Assembly (NCBI RefSeq): GCF_014205225.1
Contig: NZ_JACHNB010000001.1
Span: forward strand, 1,550,001 to 1,614,000
Reading direction: 5' to 3'
DNA from: Actinoplanes octamycinicus
GTDB taxonomy: Bacteria > Actinomycetota > Actinomycetes > Mycobacteriales > Micromonosporaceae
Length of the DNA stretch: 64,000 nt
Shown here piece by piece: positions 1 to 8,275 of this stretch. The translations under genes and the position numbers were made by a program. Each line of letters opens with the position of its first letter. Within the stretch, counting starts at the first letter, position 1. Below the pieces are notes generated by a model that was given only the letters and a program-made list of their open reading frames with translations, did no database searches and was not told the origin of the DNA.

Positions 1-18
1 ACCAACAGGATCAACGCC

Positions 19-648
19 ATGGCGTACACCATAGGACCAGGTGAGAGGATGGGCCTCGTGCGATCTTCCAGGTGGGTGCCAATAGCCGGATGGTTCGCGG
101 CGACCGCGACCAGCATCGTGCTCTCCTGGGTGGCCCTGCTTCCGGTGCTCAACGCGGCCCGGGCGGACGTCGGCACGCTGCCGGATGTCGACCAGGTGCC
201 GGCCGCGGACGTCGCCTCGGTGCCGCCGGTGACCACGACCGTGCCCGCCCGGCCCGCGCCGCCCGCCAAGTCCCCCGCTCCGGACCAGACGCCGAAGGTC
301 ACCAAGAAGCCGACCAGAAAGCCGACGTCCGCACCGCCGCCGGCCACGACGACGACGCCGCCCCCGACCGTGGAGAACGGCTGGACCGTCACCACCGATC
401 AGAACGGGACGAAGAACTACGTCCGCTCGTTCACCGTCGAGGGCGGCCAGGCGGTGATCAAGATGACCGGCGAGGGCGTGGTCTCCCTGGTCACCGCCAC
501 CCCGGCGGACGGTTACGCGGTGGAGAAGACGCAGAGCGCGCCGGCCGACATGGCGGTCTACTTCAACGAGACCGGGCACAGCTTCATCATCCGCGCGATC
601 TGGTGGAACGATGCGCCGTTCACCGAGGTCAGCGAGATCGGCTCATAG
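19..648 (+). CDS. Membrane-anchored or secreted protein with Pro/Thr linker
   Basis: Unknown function. The N-terminus carries one hydrophobic segment (about residues 25-47), followed by a long Pro/Thr/Lys-rich linker (about 70-118, with PTRKPTSAPP-like runs). A compact C-terminal domain of about 90 residues contains the stretch ENGWTVTTDQNG. This looks like a type II membrane or secreted protein whose globular part is held away from the cell. The ATG at 19 has an AGGA eight bases upstream; the in-frame ATG at 49 is an alternative start. It is followed by a 170-base gap and then the M4 peptidase gene on the same strand. No family recognised. Confidence 0.7.
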   Translation: MAYTIGPGERMGLVRSSRWVPIAGWFAATATSIVLSWVALLPVLNAARADVGTLPDVDQVPAADVASVPPVTTTVPARPAPPAKSPAPDQTPKVTKKPTRKPTSAPPPATTTTPPPTVENGWTVTTDQNGTKNYVRSFTVEGGQAVIKMTGEGVVSLVTATPADGYAVEKTQSAPADMAVYFNETGHSFIIRAIWWNDAPFTEVSEIGS

Positions 649-822
649 AAGTTTCTTAATAGAGCACGCTCCCAGAAACCGTCCAGGGGACCGCAAGGGT
701 TTTCCCTGATTCGGTGACGACCGTCGATGCATAACGTCACACCTCAAGTCATCCAGGTGTGACCCATCGTCCACGGACGGTCGAACCCGCCCGCCACCCC
801 CCGGGCGGGAAAGGAGCAGTGC

Positions 823-2757
823 GTGAAATCCCGTACCCCTGTCGTCGCCGCCACGGTCGCCGCAACCGCGGTCGCCGCGGTCGCCGTGGCCGTCGCCCAA
901 CCGGCGACCGCTCAAACTCCGCCGCCCTCGCCTCAGGCCGCCGCCCAGGCCGCGTCCAACCTGCTCGCAGCGCCGCCCGCGGCACTGCACGCCTCCGCGG
1001 GTGAGGCGTTCGTCCAGCACGATGTGATCTCCACCGACAAGCTGCAGTACGTCCCGTTCGACCGCACCTACCAGGGCATTCCGGTGATCGGCGGGGACGG
1101 CGTGGTCGTCACCGACGCGACCGGCCAGATCACCTTCACCTCGGTGGCGCAGGACGCGCCGCTCGGCACGGTCGACACCACCCCCACCCTGAGCGCCGCC
1201 GACTCCCTCAAGGTCGCCAAGAGCGAGCTGAAGTCGGTGACCACCGTCGAGGGCACCAAGCTGGTCATCCTGGCCACCACCGGGACCCCGGCGCTGGCCT
1301 GGGAGTCGACCATCCGGGGCACCAGCGCGGAGGGCCCGAGCCGGCTCACCGTCGACGTGGACGCCGACTCCGGCAAGGTGCTGCGCACCTACGAGCACGT
1401 CACCGACGTGGCCGGCACCGGCACCGGCTGGATCAACGGCTCGGTCAGCCTGGACACCACCCAGTCGGGCAGCAACTACCTGCTGCGTGACCCGAGCATC
1501 GCCACGCTGCAGTGCCAGGACGCGGCGAACAACACGACGTTCAGCGGCACCGACAACGTGTGGGGCAACGGCACCGGGACCAACAAGGAGACCGGCTGCG
1601 TCGACGCCTTCTACTCGGCGCAGAAGGAGAAGGGGATGCTGTCCAGCTGGCTGGGCCGCACCGGCTTCACCAGCAGCGGCGGCGCCTGGCCGATCCGGGT
1701 CGGGCTGAACGACCAGAACGCGTACTACGACGGCACCCAGGTCCAGATCGGCAAGAACACCGCCGGTCAGTGGATCGCCTCGGCCGACGTGGTGGGCCAC
1801 GAGATCGGCCACGGCATCGACGACAACACCCCGGGTGGCATCTCGCGCAGCGGCACCCAGGAGTTCGTCGGCGACGTGTTCGGCGCGGCCACCGAGGCGT
1901 ACGCGAACAACCCGAACGACCCGGCCGACTACCAGGTCGGCGAGGAGGTCAACCTGGTCGGCAGCGGCCCGATCCGGTACATGTACAACCCGTCGCTGGC
2001 CGGTGACGACAACTGCTACTCCAGCAGCACCCCGAGCCAGGAGGTGCACGCCGCGGCCGGCCCCGGCAACCACTGGTTCTACCTGCTCGCCGAGGGCACC
2101 AACCCGACCAACGGGCAGCCGTCCAGCACCCGGTGCTCCGGCTCCGGCGCGATCACCGGTGTCGGCATCCAGACCGCCACCAAGATCATGTACAACGCGA
2201 TGCTGATGAAGACCTCCAGCTCGTCCTACCTGAAGTACCGCACCTGGACGCTGACCGCGGCCAAGGCCCTGGACAGCACCTGCGGGCTCTTCAACACCAC
2301 CAAGGCCGCCTGGGACGCGGTGAGCGTGCCGGCCCAGTCCGCCGACCCGACCTGCACCGGCGGCACCACCTCGCCGACCCCGTCGCAGAGCACCTCGAAC
2401 CCGCCGGCCGGATGCACCGGCACCAACGGCACCGACGTCTCGATCCCGGACGCCGGCTCGGCGGTCTACAGCGACATCGCGATCAGCGGCTGCGCCCGCA
2501 ACGCGTCGTCGACCGCGACGGTCGCCGTCAACATCGTCCACACCTACCGGGGTGACCTGCGGGTCGACCTGGTCGCGCCGGACGGCACGGTCTACAACCT
2601 GAAGGCCACGTCGAGCTCGGACAGCGCGGACAACGTCAGCACCACGTACACCAAGAACCTGTCCAGCGAGGCGGCGAACGGCACCTGGCGACTGAAGGTG
2701 CAGGACGTCTACTCGGCGGACACCGGCTACATCAACAGCTGGACGCTCACCCTCTGA
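823..2757 (+). CDS. Secreted M4 (thermolysin-like) metallopeptidase with C-terminal P-domain
   Basis: Secreted zinc endopeptidase. The order is a signal peptide (about 1-31, ending ATAQ), an FTP/PepSY-like propeptide (about 40-200), the M4 catalytic domain (about 205-510), a Ser/Thr/Pro linker and a proprotein-convertase P-domain (about 530-644). The zinc motif HEIGH is at residues 326-330 and the third ligand is probably Glu347 in QEFVGD. A later VHAAAGPGNHWFYLL stretch supplies the thermolysin-type catalytic His. The GTG start is preceded by AAAGGAG. The H-to-E spacing of 21 is a little shorter than thermolysin's 24. Known M4 enzymes are autoprocessed by loss of the propeptide; that is inferred here. 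A strong hairpin follows the gene. Confidence 0.93.
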   Translation: MKSRTPVVAATVAATAVAAVAVAVAQPATAQTPPPSPQAAAQAASNLLAAPPAALHASAGEAFVQHDVISTDKLQYVPFDRTYQGIPVIGGDGVVVTDATGQITFTSVAQDAPLGTVDTTPTLSAADSLKVAKSELKSVTTVEGTKLVILATTGTPALAWESTIRGTSAEGPSRLTVDVDADSGKVLRTYEHVTDVAGTGTGWINGSVSLDTTQSGSNYLLRDPSIATLQCQDAANNTTFSGTDNVWGNGTGTNKETGCVDAFYSAQKEKGMLSSWLGRTGFTSSGGAWPIRVGLNDQNAYYDGTQVQIGKNTAGQWIASADVVGHEIGHGIDDNTPGGISRSGTQEFVGDVFGAATEAYANNPNDPADYQVGEEVNLVGSGPIRYMYNPSLAGDDNCYSSSTPSQEVHAAAGPGNHWFYLLAEGTNPTNGQPSSTRCSGSGAITGVGIQTATKIMYNAMLMKTSSSSYLKYRTWTLTAAKALDSTCGLFNTTKAAWDAVSVPAQSADPTCTGGTTSPTPSQSTSNPPAGCTGTNGTDVSIPDAGSAVYSDIAISGCARNASSTATVAVNIVHTYRGDLRVDLVAPDGTVYNLKATSSSDSADNVSTTYTKNLSSEAANGTWRLKVQDVYSADTGYINSWTLTL

Positions 2758-2775
2758 TGTCTCCGGAGTGAGCAC

Positions 2776-2802
2776 GGGGGCGCTGCCGGCGGCAGCGCCC
2801 CC
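2776..2802 (+). terminator. Hairpin terminator after M4 peptidase gene
   Basis: A perfect 12-bp G/C stem (GGGGGCGCTGCC arm) with a 3-base GGC loop, starting 18 bases after the peptidase stop codon. There is no U-run, as is common for actinobacterial terminators. Confidence 0.75.
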
Positions 2803-2909
2803 GCCCGGCGTACCGAAGGAAGGTCCGATGTGGTGCGAGACACAGTGACGCCGGACTGTGATCTTCGGCGCTTACGGTCTCCGACAACGCTGGACGGGAG
2901 GTCGCGACG

Positions 2910-3509
2910 GTGACTGACGTATTCGGGGTGGTGGTGCCCGGACGCCCGACCGGTGTGCTCGCTGACGTGTGGGGCCGATCCGTGGTCCGTGACGTGGCCC
3001 TGACCGCGGGCGCCGCGGCGGCCGTCGGCCTGGCCGCCCAGATCGCCATCCCGGTGCCCGGCTCGCCGGTCCCGATCACCGGGCAGACCTTCGCGGTGCT
3101 GCTGGCCGGCGCGGTGCTCGGCCCCGGTCGCGGCGCGGCCGGCATGCTCCTCTACGCGGTGGCCGGCATCCTCGGCGTCCCCTGGTTCGCCGGCGGCGGT
3201 GCCGGGTGGCCCGCCGCGACCGGCGGTTACCTGCTCGGCTTCGTCGTCGCCGCGGCGCTGGTCGGCCAGCTCGCCACGCTCGGCGCGGACCGCCGCCCGG
3301 GCCACACGATCGGCCTGATGGCGATCGGCAACCTGCTGATCTACCTGATCGGGGTGCCCTGGCTGGCGCTCGGCAGCACCCTGGACGTGCCCCAGGCGAT
3401 CGCCCAGGGCCTGTATCCGTACCTGATCGGTGATCTCCTGAAAATCGCCCTGGCGACCGCTCTGCTGCCCGGCGCCTGGCTCCTGCTGAACCGCAAACGC
3501 GCTGGTTGA
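2910..3509 (+). CDS. bioY: BioY-family biotin transporter substrate-binding subunit
   Basis: Integral membrane S-component for biotin uptake, about 199 residues with six predicted membrane segments. Family marks visible are the PVPGSPVPITGQTFAVLLAGAVLG region (residues about 50-73), a conserved GMLLYAVAGILGVPWFAG stretch and the ATGGYLLGF loop. In known systems BioY acts alone or with the EcfAT energising module. No ATPase or EcfT gene lies next to it here, so it either acts alone or shares a module encoded elsewhere. The GTG start has GGGAGG upstream. It is a single gene, with 69 bases to the next gene on the same strand. Confidence 0.93.
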   Translation: MTDVFGVVVPGRPTGVLADVWGRSVVRDVALTAGAAAAVGLAAQIAIPVPGSPVPITGQTFAVLLAGAVLGPGRGAAGMLLYAVAGILGVPWFAGGGAGWPAATGGYLLGFVVAAALVGQLATLGADRRPGHTIGLMAIGNLLIYLIGVPWLALGSTLDVPQAIAQGLYPYLIGDLLKIALATALLPGAWLLLNRKRAG

Positions 3510-3578
3510 GCCACTTTCTCTGGATACCTCGGCGAAGCTGGAAGGTGAGCGAGACCGAGGAAGTCAGGGAGGCCAGAC

Positions 3579-4262
3579 ATGCGATTGAATCTGCTCCGAC
3601 CACTGTACGAACGGCCCGGACCATGGGCTTCGGTGTATCTCGACACGTCACAGGACACCGCGGGCGCCGCGCGTGCGGTCGAGGCGCGCTGGTTCGCCGC
3701 CCGGGACGCGCTGGCCGACGCCGGTTGTGATCCGCTGACCGTGCACGCGCTCGACGACGCCGTCCACGATCACCATCCGCCGGTGCCGGGACGGCACGGG
3801 CTCGCCCTGTTCGCCACGGCCGGCGAGGTGATCATGCGGCAGGCGCTGCCCGAGCCGCCCGCGGCGATCGTCGCGTACGACCCGCTGCCGCACGCGATGC
3901 CGATGATCGTGCAGCTGGCCCGGGACGCCGAGGACGACGCGGCGCCCGATCAGTTCGAGGACGGCCTCGCCGAGGTGGTCGGCCATCTGTCCCGGGGCGA
4001 GGTGGAGACGCTGCTGCTGATCGACGACCCGTCCTCGACCGAGCGGCTGTGGATCGGCCCGGACCCGCTGCAGCTCAGCGACGACCCGGAGGTGCTGAAC
4101 CGGGCCGGGATCCGGCATCCGCCGCTGGTGCGCGCGGACGCCGCGATCCTCCGGGCGCTGACCGCCGCCGAGGGCTCGATCCGGCTGGTCGATCCGGCCG
4201 GGCACCACCACCTGCGCGGCGGGGTGGCCGCGCTGCTGCGGTACGCGGACGTGCGCCGCTGA
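3579..4262 (+). CDS. Shortened Rv2629/baeRF (Vms1-eRF1-like) family protein
   Basis: The beginning (ERPGPWASVYLDTSQDTAGAARAVEARW) and the end (EVETLLLIDDPSSTERLWIGPDP ... ADAAILRALTAAEGSIRLVD) resemble the first and last domains of actinobacterial Rv2629-like proteins, which are distant eRF1/Vms1 relatives linked to stalled-ribosome or hibernation functions. Those proteins are usually about 370 residues; this one has 227. The central eRF1 domain-2 region appears to be missing, with the two ends joined near residue 127 (RDAEDDAAPDQFEDG). There is no frameshift, so the gene looks intact but compact. Assignment rests on remembered family patterns, so confidence is moderate. Confidence 0.6.
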   Translation: MRLNLLRPLYERPGPWASVYLDTSQDTAGAARAVEARWFAARDALADAGCDPLTVHALDDAVHDHHPPVPGRHGLALFATAGEVIMRQALPEPPAAIVAYDPLPHAMPMIVQLARDAEDDAAPDQFEDGLAEVVGHLSRGEVETLLLIDDPSSTERLWIGPDPLQLSDDPEVLNRAGIRHPPLVRADAAILRALTAAEGSIRLVDPAGHHHLRGGVAALLRYADVRR

Positions 4263-4269
4263 GCGCAAC

Positions 4270-4295
4270 CCACAGGCTGTGCGCACAGCCTGTGG
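4270..4295. repeat. 26-bp perfect palindrome running into a DnaA-box sequence
   Basis: Two perfect 13-base arms (CCACAGGCTGTGC and its complement, no spacer) lie 8 bases after the stop at 4262. The right arm runs straight into a consensus DnaA box, TTATCCACA on the minus strand (4291-4299). It could be a transcription terminator for the upstream gene, a DnaA or other dimer-binding site, or both. It lies between two plus-strand genes. Confidence 0.75.
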
Positions 4296-4346
4296 ATAAC
4301 TCGAACGGGTGTGCTAACCGGCGACACGGGATGGCAGGATGATCAC

Positions 4347-4940
4347 GTGTCGCCGACCGAGTTGCGCCCGACGTACCCGATCCGGACCGGACGCCTGCTG
4401 CTGCGCCCGCTGACCGAGGCCGACGCCGGGGCGCTGCTGGCCTATCGCAACCGTCCCGAGGTCTGCCGCTACGTGCCGTTCGAGCCGATGACGCCCGAGG
4501 TGATCGCCGAGCGGCTGCGGACCTACTGGGCGGCCACCGCGCTCACCGACGAGGGGCAGTCACTGACCCTCGGCGTCGAGGTGGCCGGGACCGGGCAGCT
4601 GGCCGGGGACGTGGTCCTGTTCTGGCACAGCCGCCAGCACCGCGGCGGCGAGATCGGTTACGTGCTGCACCCGGACTTCGCCGGCCGGGGGTACGCCACC
4701 GAGGCCGCCGAGGCGATGCTCCGGCTCGGCTTCGAGGAACTGGGCCTGCACCGGATCATCGGCCGGATCGACGAGCGCAACGAGCCGTCCGCCCGGGTGC
4801 TGCGCCGGCTCGGCATGCGACAGGAGGCCCGGCTCGTGCACAACGAGCTGTTCAAGGGCGAGTGGAGCACCGAGCTCGACTTCGCCATGCTCTCCGACGA
4901 GTGGTTCGCTAGATGTCCAGGTTCGCCTCGATCCGCTTGA
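4347..4940 (+). CDS. GNAT-family N-acetyltransferase, RimJ/RimL type
   Basis: Cytoplasmic acetyl-CoA-dependent N-acetyltransferase. The start IRTGRLLLRPLTEADAGALLAYRNRPEVCRYVPFEP is typical of the RimJ/RimL group. The acetyl-CoA-binding motif A is seen as YVLHPDFAGRGYATEAAEAMLRLGFEELGLHRI, followed by NEPSARVLRRLGMRQEAR. The substrate cannot be read from sequence; relatives acetylate ribosomal proteins, antibiotics or small amines. The GTG at 4347 is chosen because GGCAGG lies just upstream; an in-frame GTG at 4311 would add 12 residues. The 3' end overlaps the convergent roadblock gene by 32 bases. Confidence 0.88.
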   Translation: MSPTELRPTYPIRTGRLLLRPLTEADAGALLAYRNRPEVCRYVPFEPMTPEVIAERLRTYWAATALTDEGQSLTLGVEVAGTGQLAGDVVLFWHSRQHRGGEIGYVLHPDFAGRGYATEAAEAMLRLGFEELGLHRIIGRIDERNEPSARVLRRLGMRQEARLVHNELFKGEWSTELDFAMLSDEWFARCPGSPRSA

Positions 4941-5280
4941 GCTGGTGCCGGGCCAGCGCCAGGTTGGCCCGCTCCTTGTAGAGCGCCAGGTAGAGGAACA
5001 ATCCCTGCCCGGCGCGCCCGGTCAGCGGGCGGATCAGGTGGTACTGCGAGTCGAGGGTGATCAGCACGTCCTCGATGCTCTCGCGCAGGCCGAGCATCTC
5101 CATGGTGCGCAGCTTGGCCCGCACCACCTCGGTGTTCGCGGCGGCCGCGACGGTCAGGTCGAAGTTCCGGTCACCCCCGGCGACGCCGAGCGCCATCCCG
5201 CTGCTGCGGTCGACCAGAGCGACGCCGATGGCGCCGTCGATCTGCATCGCGTCCTTCAGGGCCACATCCATGTCCGGCAT
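4909..5280 (-). CDS. Roadblock/LC7-like protein
   Basis: A small cytoplasmic protein of 123 residues. The sequence MDVALKDAMQIDGAIGVALVDRSSGMALGVAGG followed by an alpha/beta pattern and TLDSQYHLIRPL fits the roadblock/LC7 fold. In actinomycetes such proteins often act with small Ras-like GTPases or sensor kinases, but no such partner is encoded here. The ATG at 5280 is chosen over a longer frame (from 5385) because GGAGGAA sits at the right distance upstream. Its promoter region faces the ArsR gene across an inverted repeat at 5406-5425. Confidence 0.72.
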   Translation of the reverse strand: MPDMDVALKDAMQIDGAIGVALVDRSSGMALGVAGGDRNFDLTVAAAANTEVVRAKLRTMEMLGLRESIEDVLITLDSQYHLIRPLTGRAGQGLFLYLALYKERANLALARHQLKRIEANLDI

Positions 5281-5405
5281 TTCGGGTTCCTCCGATGTCT
5301 CGCTCCGGTCGACATCGACTGTCACCGACCCGGGCCGGAACCCGTCGCACATGATGTCCGGCTTGGACAGTCGACCAGTCCGCATGCTGATGACGGCATC
5401 GAAGG

Positions 5406-5425
5406 AGTTGCGGATTTTCGCAACT
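5406..5425. promoter_or_regulatory. Inverted repeat between roadblock and ArsR genes (candidate operator)
   Basis: AGTTGCG and its exact complement CGCAACT are separated by 6 bases, in the divergent spacer. It sits 76 bases upstream of the ArsR start and about 125 bases upstream of the roadblock start. ArsR proteins bind such dyads and repress themselves, so this is the likely site, by inference. Confidence 0.5.
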
Positions 5426-5501
5426 GAAGAAACGGCGCAGCCGCGTAACCGGACCGCTCCACGCCTCGTTGGCCGGTGCGAATGACTGGAGGGGATCCGC
5501 C

Positions 5502-5831
5502 GTGTCAGTGCCGCTGTATCAGGCGAAGGCCGAGATGTTCCGGACCCTCGGCCACCCGGTCCGCATCCGCGTCCTGGAGCTGCTGCAGGACGGCCCCCGG
5601 CCGGTCCGCGACCTGCTGTCCGAAATAGACGTCGAGGCGTCGAATCTCTCGCAGCAGCTCGCGGTGCTCCGCCGAGCCGGCATCGTGACCTCGTTCCGGG
5701 ACGGCGCCCTGGTGATGTACGCCCTGAGCACCCGGGACGTGGCCGACCTGCTCGCGGCCGGCCGCCGGATCCTCGGCGCGGTCCTCACGGACCGCGACGG
5801 CCTGCTGGTCCAGCTCCGCGCCCAGGACTGA
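5502..5831 (+). CDS. ArsR-family winged-helix repressor
   Basis: DNA-binding repressor of about 109 residues. The pattern MFRTLGHPVRIRVLELLQDGPRPVRDLLSEIDVEASNLSQQLAVLRRAGIVTSFRDGALVMYALS is a standard ArsR winged helix (recognition helix at NLSQQLAVLRRAG). No ELCVCDL metal-binding motif is seen, so it probably senses something other than arsenite-type metals. The GTG at 5502 is chosen because GGAGGGG lies seven bases upstream; a TTG at 5469 would extend it. It is divergent from the roadblock gene and convergent with the DUF4188-like gene. Confidence 0.9.
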   Translation: MSVPLYQAKAEMFRTLGHPVRIRVLELLQDGPRPVRDLLSEIDVEASNLSQQLAVLRRAGIVTSFRDGALVMYALSTRDVADLLAAGRRILGAVLTDRDGLLVQLRAQD

Positions 5832-5883
5832 GGTCAGAACCAGTTTTCGGTACGGCCGTCCGTACTGAAGAAGCGGTGGTGGA

Positions 5884-6468
5884 TCAGGGCTGCAACTGGG
5901 AGTGGAAGATCGGCTCCGTGGTCGGCTGGTAGCCGCCGTGCTCACCTTTCGGCACGACCGGCTGCAGGCCGCGCACCGCACCCACCCCGGTGGCCGGCAT
6001 GTCGCCGTAAAGGCACTGGTAGGCACCCTTCTGCACGGAGAACATCTCGTGCCAGATGCCGACCGCCCCGTTCCCGGCGAAGTACCGCTTCCAGAACCGG
6101 TCCTGCGCCGGGCGGTGCAGCCGGCCGCTGTCGTGCGCGAAGGCGCGGATGTCGCCGGCCCGCCGCCAGTACTGGATCAGGGTGACCTGGCGCAGGCCCG
6201 GACCGCCGAGCAACTGGTAGCCGAGCAGGCCGCTCTCCGGGTCGGCGGCCAGCTCGCGGAGCATCCCGGGCATCGCGAACATCACCGGCAGCCAGCTGCG
6301 CAGCGACCGCCACCGGTTGATCCGCATGCCGACCAGGAAGAGCGCGATCGGCTCCTCGTTCTCCGCCATGAACCGGCCGCGGCGCACCTGGTCCTCGACC
6401 GGGCCGGTGCGCTGCCAGCGCGGGTGCATGAGCAGTTGCGATCCGTGGAACAGCGCCGACCCGGCCAT
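5884..6468 (-). CDS. DUF4188-like protein under MerR control
   Basis: About 194 residues. The stretches ALFLVGMRINRWRSLRSWLPVMFAMPGMLRELAADPESGLLGYQ and QVTLIQYWRRAGDIRAFAHDSGRLHRPAQDRFWKRYFAGNGAVGIWHEMFSV match the DUF4188 family as I remember it: a dimeric ferredoxin-like fold annotated as monooxygenase-like or phenylacetaldoxime-dehydratase-like. Catalytic function is unproven. The ATG at 6468 has GGAGGGAG upstream. The gene is divergent from a MerR gene, and the operator at 6488-6508 lies 20 bases upstream of the start. Confidence 0.75.
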   Translation of the reverse strand: MAGSALFHGSQLLMHPRWQRTGPVEDQVRRGRFMAENEEPIALFLVGMRINRWRSLRSWLPVMFAMPGMLRELAADPESGLLGYQLLGGPGLRQVTLIQYWRRAGDIRAFAHDSGRLHRPAQDRFWKRYFAGNGAVGIWHEMFSVQKGAYQCLYGDMPATGVGAVRGLQPVVPKGEHGGYQPTTEPIFHSQLQP

Positions 6469-6487
6469 CGCGGGCTCCCTCCGCCTG

Positions 6488-6508
6488 TAGGATAGTTCCA
6501 CTATCCTA
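6488..6508. promoter_or_regulatory. MerR-region operator, copy 1
   Basis: TAGGATAGT and its exact complement are separated by 3 bases, giving core GGATAG-N5-CTATCC at 6490-6506. It lies between the divergent DUF4188-like and MerR genes. The same core with the same 5-base spacer recurs at 8276-8292. Confidence 0.72.
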
Positions 6509-6553
6509 GTGACGACGGTCTCTGTCCAGACCGTTCCGGGAGAATGGCTCAGC

Positions 6554-7225
6554 GTGCGCCTGTCCGAGCTCAGCACCGCGAGCGGTGTGCCCATCGCGAC
6601 CATCAAGTTCTACCTGCGTGAGGGCCTGCTGGAGCCGGGGACGCCGGTCACCGCGCGGCAGTCGTCCTACGACGACGGGCACCTGCGGCGGCTCCGGCTG
6701 GTCCGGGCCATGCAGCAGATCGGCGGGATGAGCATCGACCAGGTGCGCAACGTGCTCTTCGCCGCCGGGGAGAGCACCCTGAGCCGGCACGAACGGCTCG
6801 GCGTCGCGCAGTACATGCTGCCGCCGCTCGTCGAAGCGCCCACCGACGACCCGCTCTGGGACGAGGTGCACGGCGAAGTGCTCGCGCTGATGACCGGACT
6901 CGGCTGGCTGATCAACGACTTCAGCCCCTCACTGAACGCGCTGACCAGGTCGATCGTGGCGCTGCGCCGGCTCGGCTACCGGGACGGGATCGAGCACGTG
7001 CGGCGGTACGCGGCGGCCGTGCACCCGCTGGCCGAGGGCGAATACCGGTTCATCGACGGGCACCGGGATCTGGACGAGGCGATCGAGGCGACGGTGGCCT
7101 ACACGGTCCTCTACGAGCCGATCCTGCTCGCGATCCGGCGGTTGGCGCACGAGGACGTCTCGGCGCGGCTGCACCACCGGCGGCCGATCAGCCCGCTCGA
7201 CGGCGTCGACCTGCCTCCCGCCTAG
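6554..7225 (+). CDS. MerR-family transcriptional regulator
   Basis: The N-terminal MerR winged helix is clear: RLSELSTASGVPIATIKFYLREGLLEPGTPVTARQSSYDDGHLRRLRLVRAMQQIGGMSIDQVRNVL. The effector part (about residues 90-220) is helical and lacks the Cys pattern of metal sensors, so a small organic ligand is likely. The GTG at 6554 matches the usual MerR beginning. An upstream GTG at 6509 would add 15 residues and would start directly on the operator, which is less likely. It probably controls itself, the divergent DUF4188-like gene and, through the second operator, the membrane protein gene at 7409-8245. Confidence 0.88.
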   Translation: MRLSELSTASGVPIATIKFYLREGLLEPGTPVTARQSSYDDGHLRRLRLVRAMQQIGGMSIDQVRNVLFAAGESTLSRHERLGVAQYMLPPLVEAPTDDPLWDEVHGEVLALMTGLGWLINDFSPSLNALTRSIVALRRLGYRDGIEHVRRYAAAVHPLAEGEYRFIDGHRDLDEAIEATVAYTVLYEPILLAIRRLAHEDVSARLHHRRPISPLDGVDLPPA

Positions 7226-7408
7226 CCGCGGCACGCGAGGCGGTCCCACCCCAGGGCCGCGACGCGGTGTCCGATCCCGGCTGGGCCTCAGGGGTGCCTC
7301 GGGGGTGCCGAGACACCCGTGCGGACCAGCCGGGGCCCTGCGGCTGACCCGCTGCGGCCCGCACCGGCGGGCGGGTGGTGGCGGGACGGAGGCGTACGAA
7401 AATATGGT

Positions 7409-8245
7409 TCAGTCGGTCAGCACGGCGGACCGCCAGCGCTCGGCCGGGCCGGCCATCAGCCAGCCGATCGCGCCGGTGAGGGACAGCAGGATCATCAGGA
7501 GCAGGTAGATCCAGCTCAGGCTGTTGTCCCAGCGGACCTCGCCGGCGTAGCGGAGGAAGGCGATCACGCTGGCCACCCCCGCGACCAGGTAGTTGATCGC
7601 ACCGGCCCGCTGGCGCTCCGGGTCGCCCTCCCGGATGGCGAGGATCGAGCCGACGCCGAAGACCAGGGCCCAGACGCCCAGCGCCGACACGTCCAGCTCG
7701 GTCACCGGCCACGGCCAGCGGTCCGCCGCGGTGGCCGGGAAGAGCAGGGCGAACAGGCCGACGCCGGTGCCGATCAGGGCGACCACCGCGATCGGCAGCA
7801 CGGTGAGCCAGAGCCGGGGGAACTCGCGCGGCGGATTCTGCCCGGGCGCGCGCAGTTGCAGCACCAGCAGGATCACCCCGACGACCGGGGCGAGCAGGTG
7901 CACGATCAGCCAGCCCCAGGCGTTGCCGAAGGCGATGAGGTCGCCGCCGCCGAGGTGCGTCCGGCCCGCGTAGCGCAGCGTGACCAGCAGCATCAGGATC
8001 ATCAACAGCAGGGTGCTGAGGTACGCCACCCGGACGTCCACCCACCGCCGCAGCCGCAGCGAACAGACCAGCATGGCCAGGCCGCCGCAATATCCGGCGC
8101 CCATCGTGGCCGCGGACAGTGGTGAGTGGAACGTCCAGGCGAACCCCCGGCCGCCGAGCACGAAGAGCAGCAGCACCTGGAGGCCGGCGCAGAGCGTCAG
8201 CGGGATGAGGAATCCGGCACGGATCGCGGGCGTGACGTCCTTCAT
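7409..8245 (-). CDS. Multi-pass membrane protein, likely in the MerR regulon
   Basis: Unknown 278-residue protein with about eight predicted membrane segments alternating with short loops (for example LIPLTLCAGLQVLLLFVLGG, LSTLLLMILMLLVTLRYAG, LLAPVVGVILLVLQL, IYLLLMILLSLTGAIGWLM). No transporter signature is recognised. The paired patterns VTLRYAGRTHLGGGDLIAFGNAWGW and FLRYAGEVRWDNSLSWIY suggest an internal duplication. Its start lies 30 bases downstream of the second GGATAG-N5-CTATCC operator, linking it to the nearby MerR gene. Confidence 0.72.
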   Translation of the reverse strand: MKDVTPAIRAGFLIPLTLCAGLQVLLLFVLGGRGFAWTFHSPLSAATMGAGYCGGLAMLVCSLRLRRWVDVRVAYLSTLLLMILMLLVTLRYAGRTHLGGGDLIAFGNAWGWLIVHLLAPVVGVILLVLQLRAPGQNPPREFPRLWLTVLPIAVVALIGTGVGLFALLFPATAADRWPWPVTELDVSALGVWALVFGVGSILAIREGDPERQRAGAINYLVAGVASVIAFLRYAGEVRWDNSLSWIYLLLMILLSLTGAIGWLMAGPAERWRSAVLTD

Positions 8246-8275
8246 TCCGCGACGCTACAGCGAACCTCGTCGATT

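Noticed and set aside
643..2775. Long minus-strand open frame opposite the M4 peptidase gene
   Set aside because: Its Val/Arg/Gly-rich product has no domain pattern and mirrors the strong codon bias of the plus-strand peptidase; a shadow frame.
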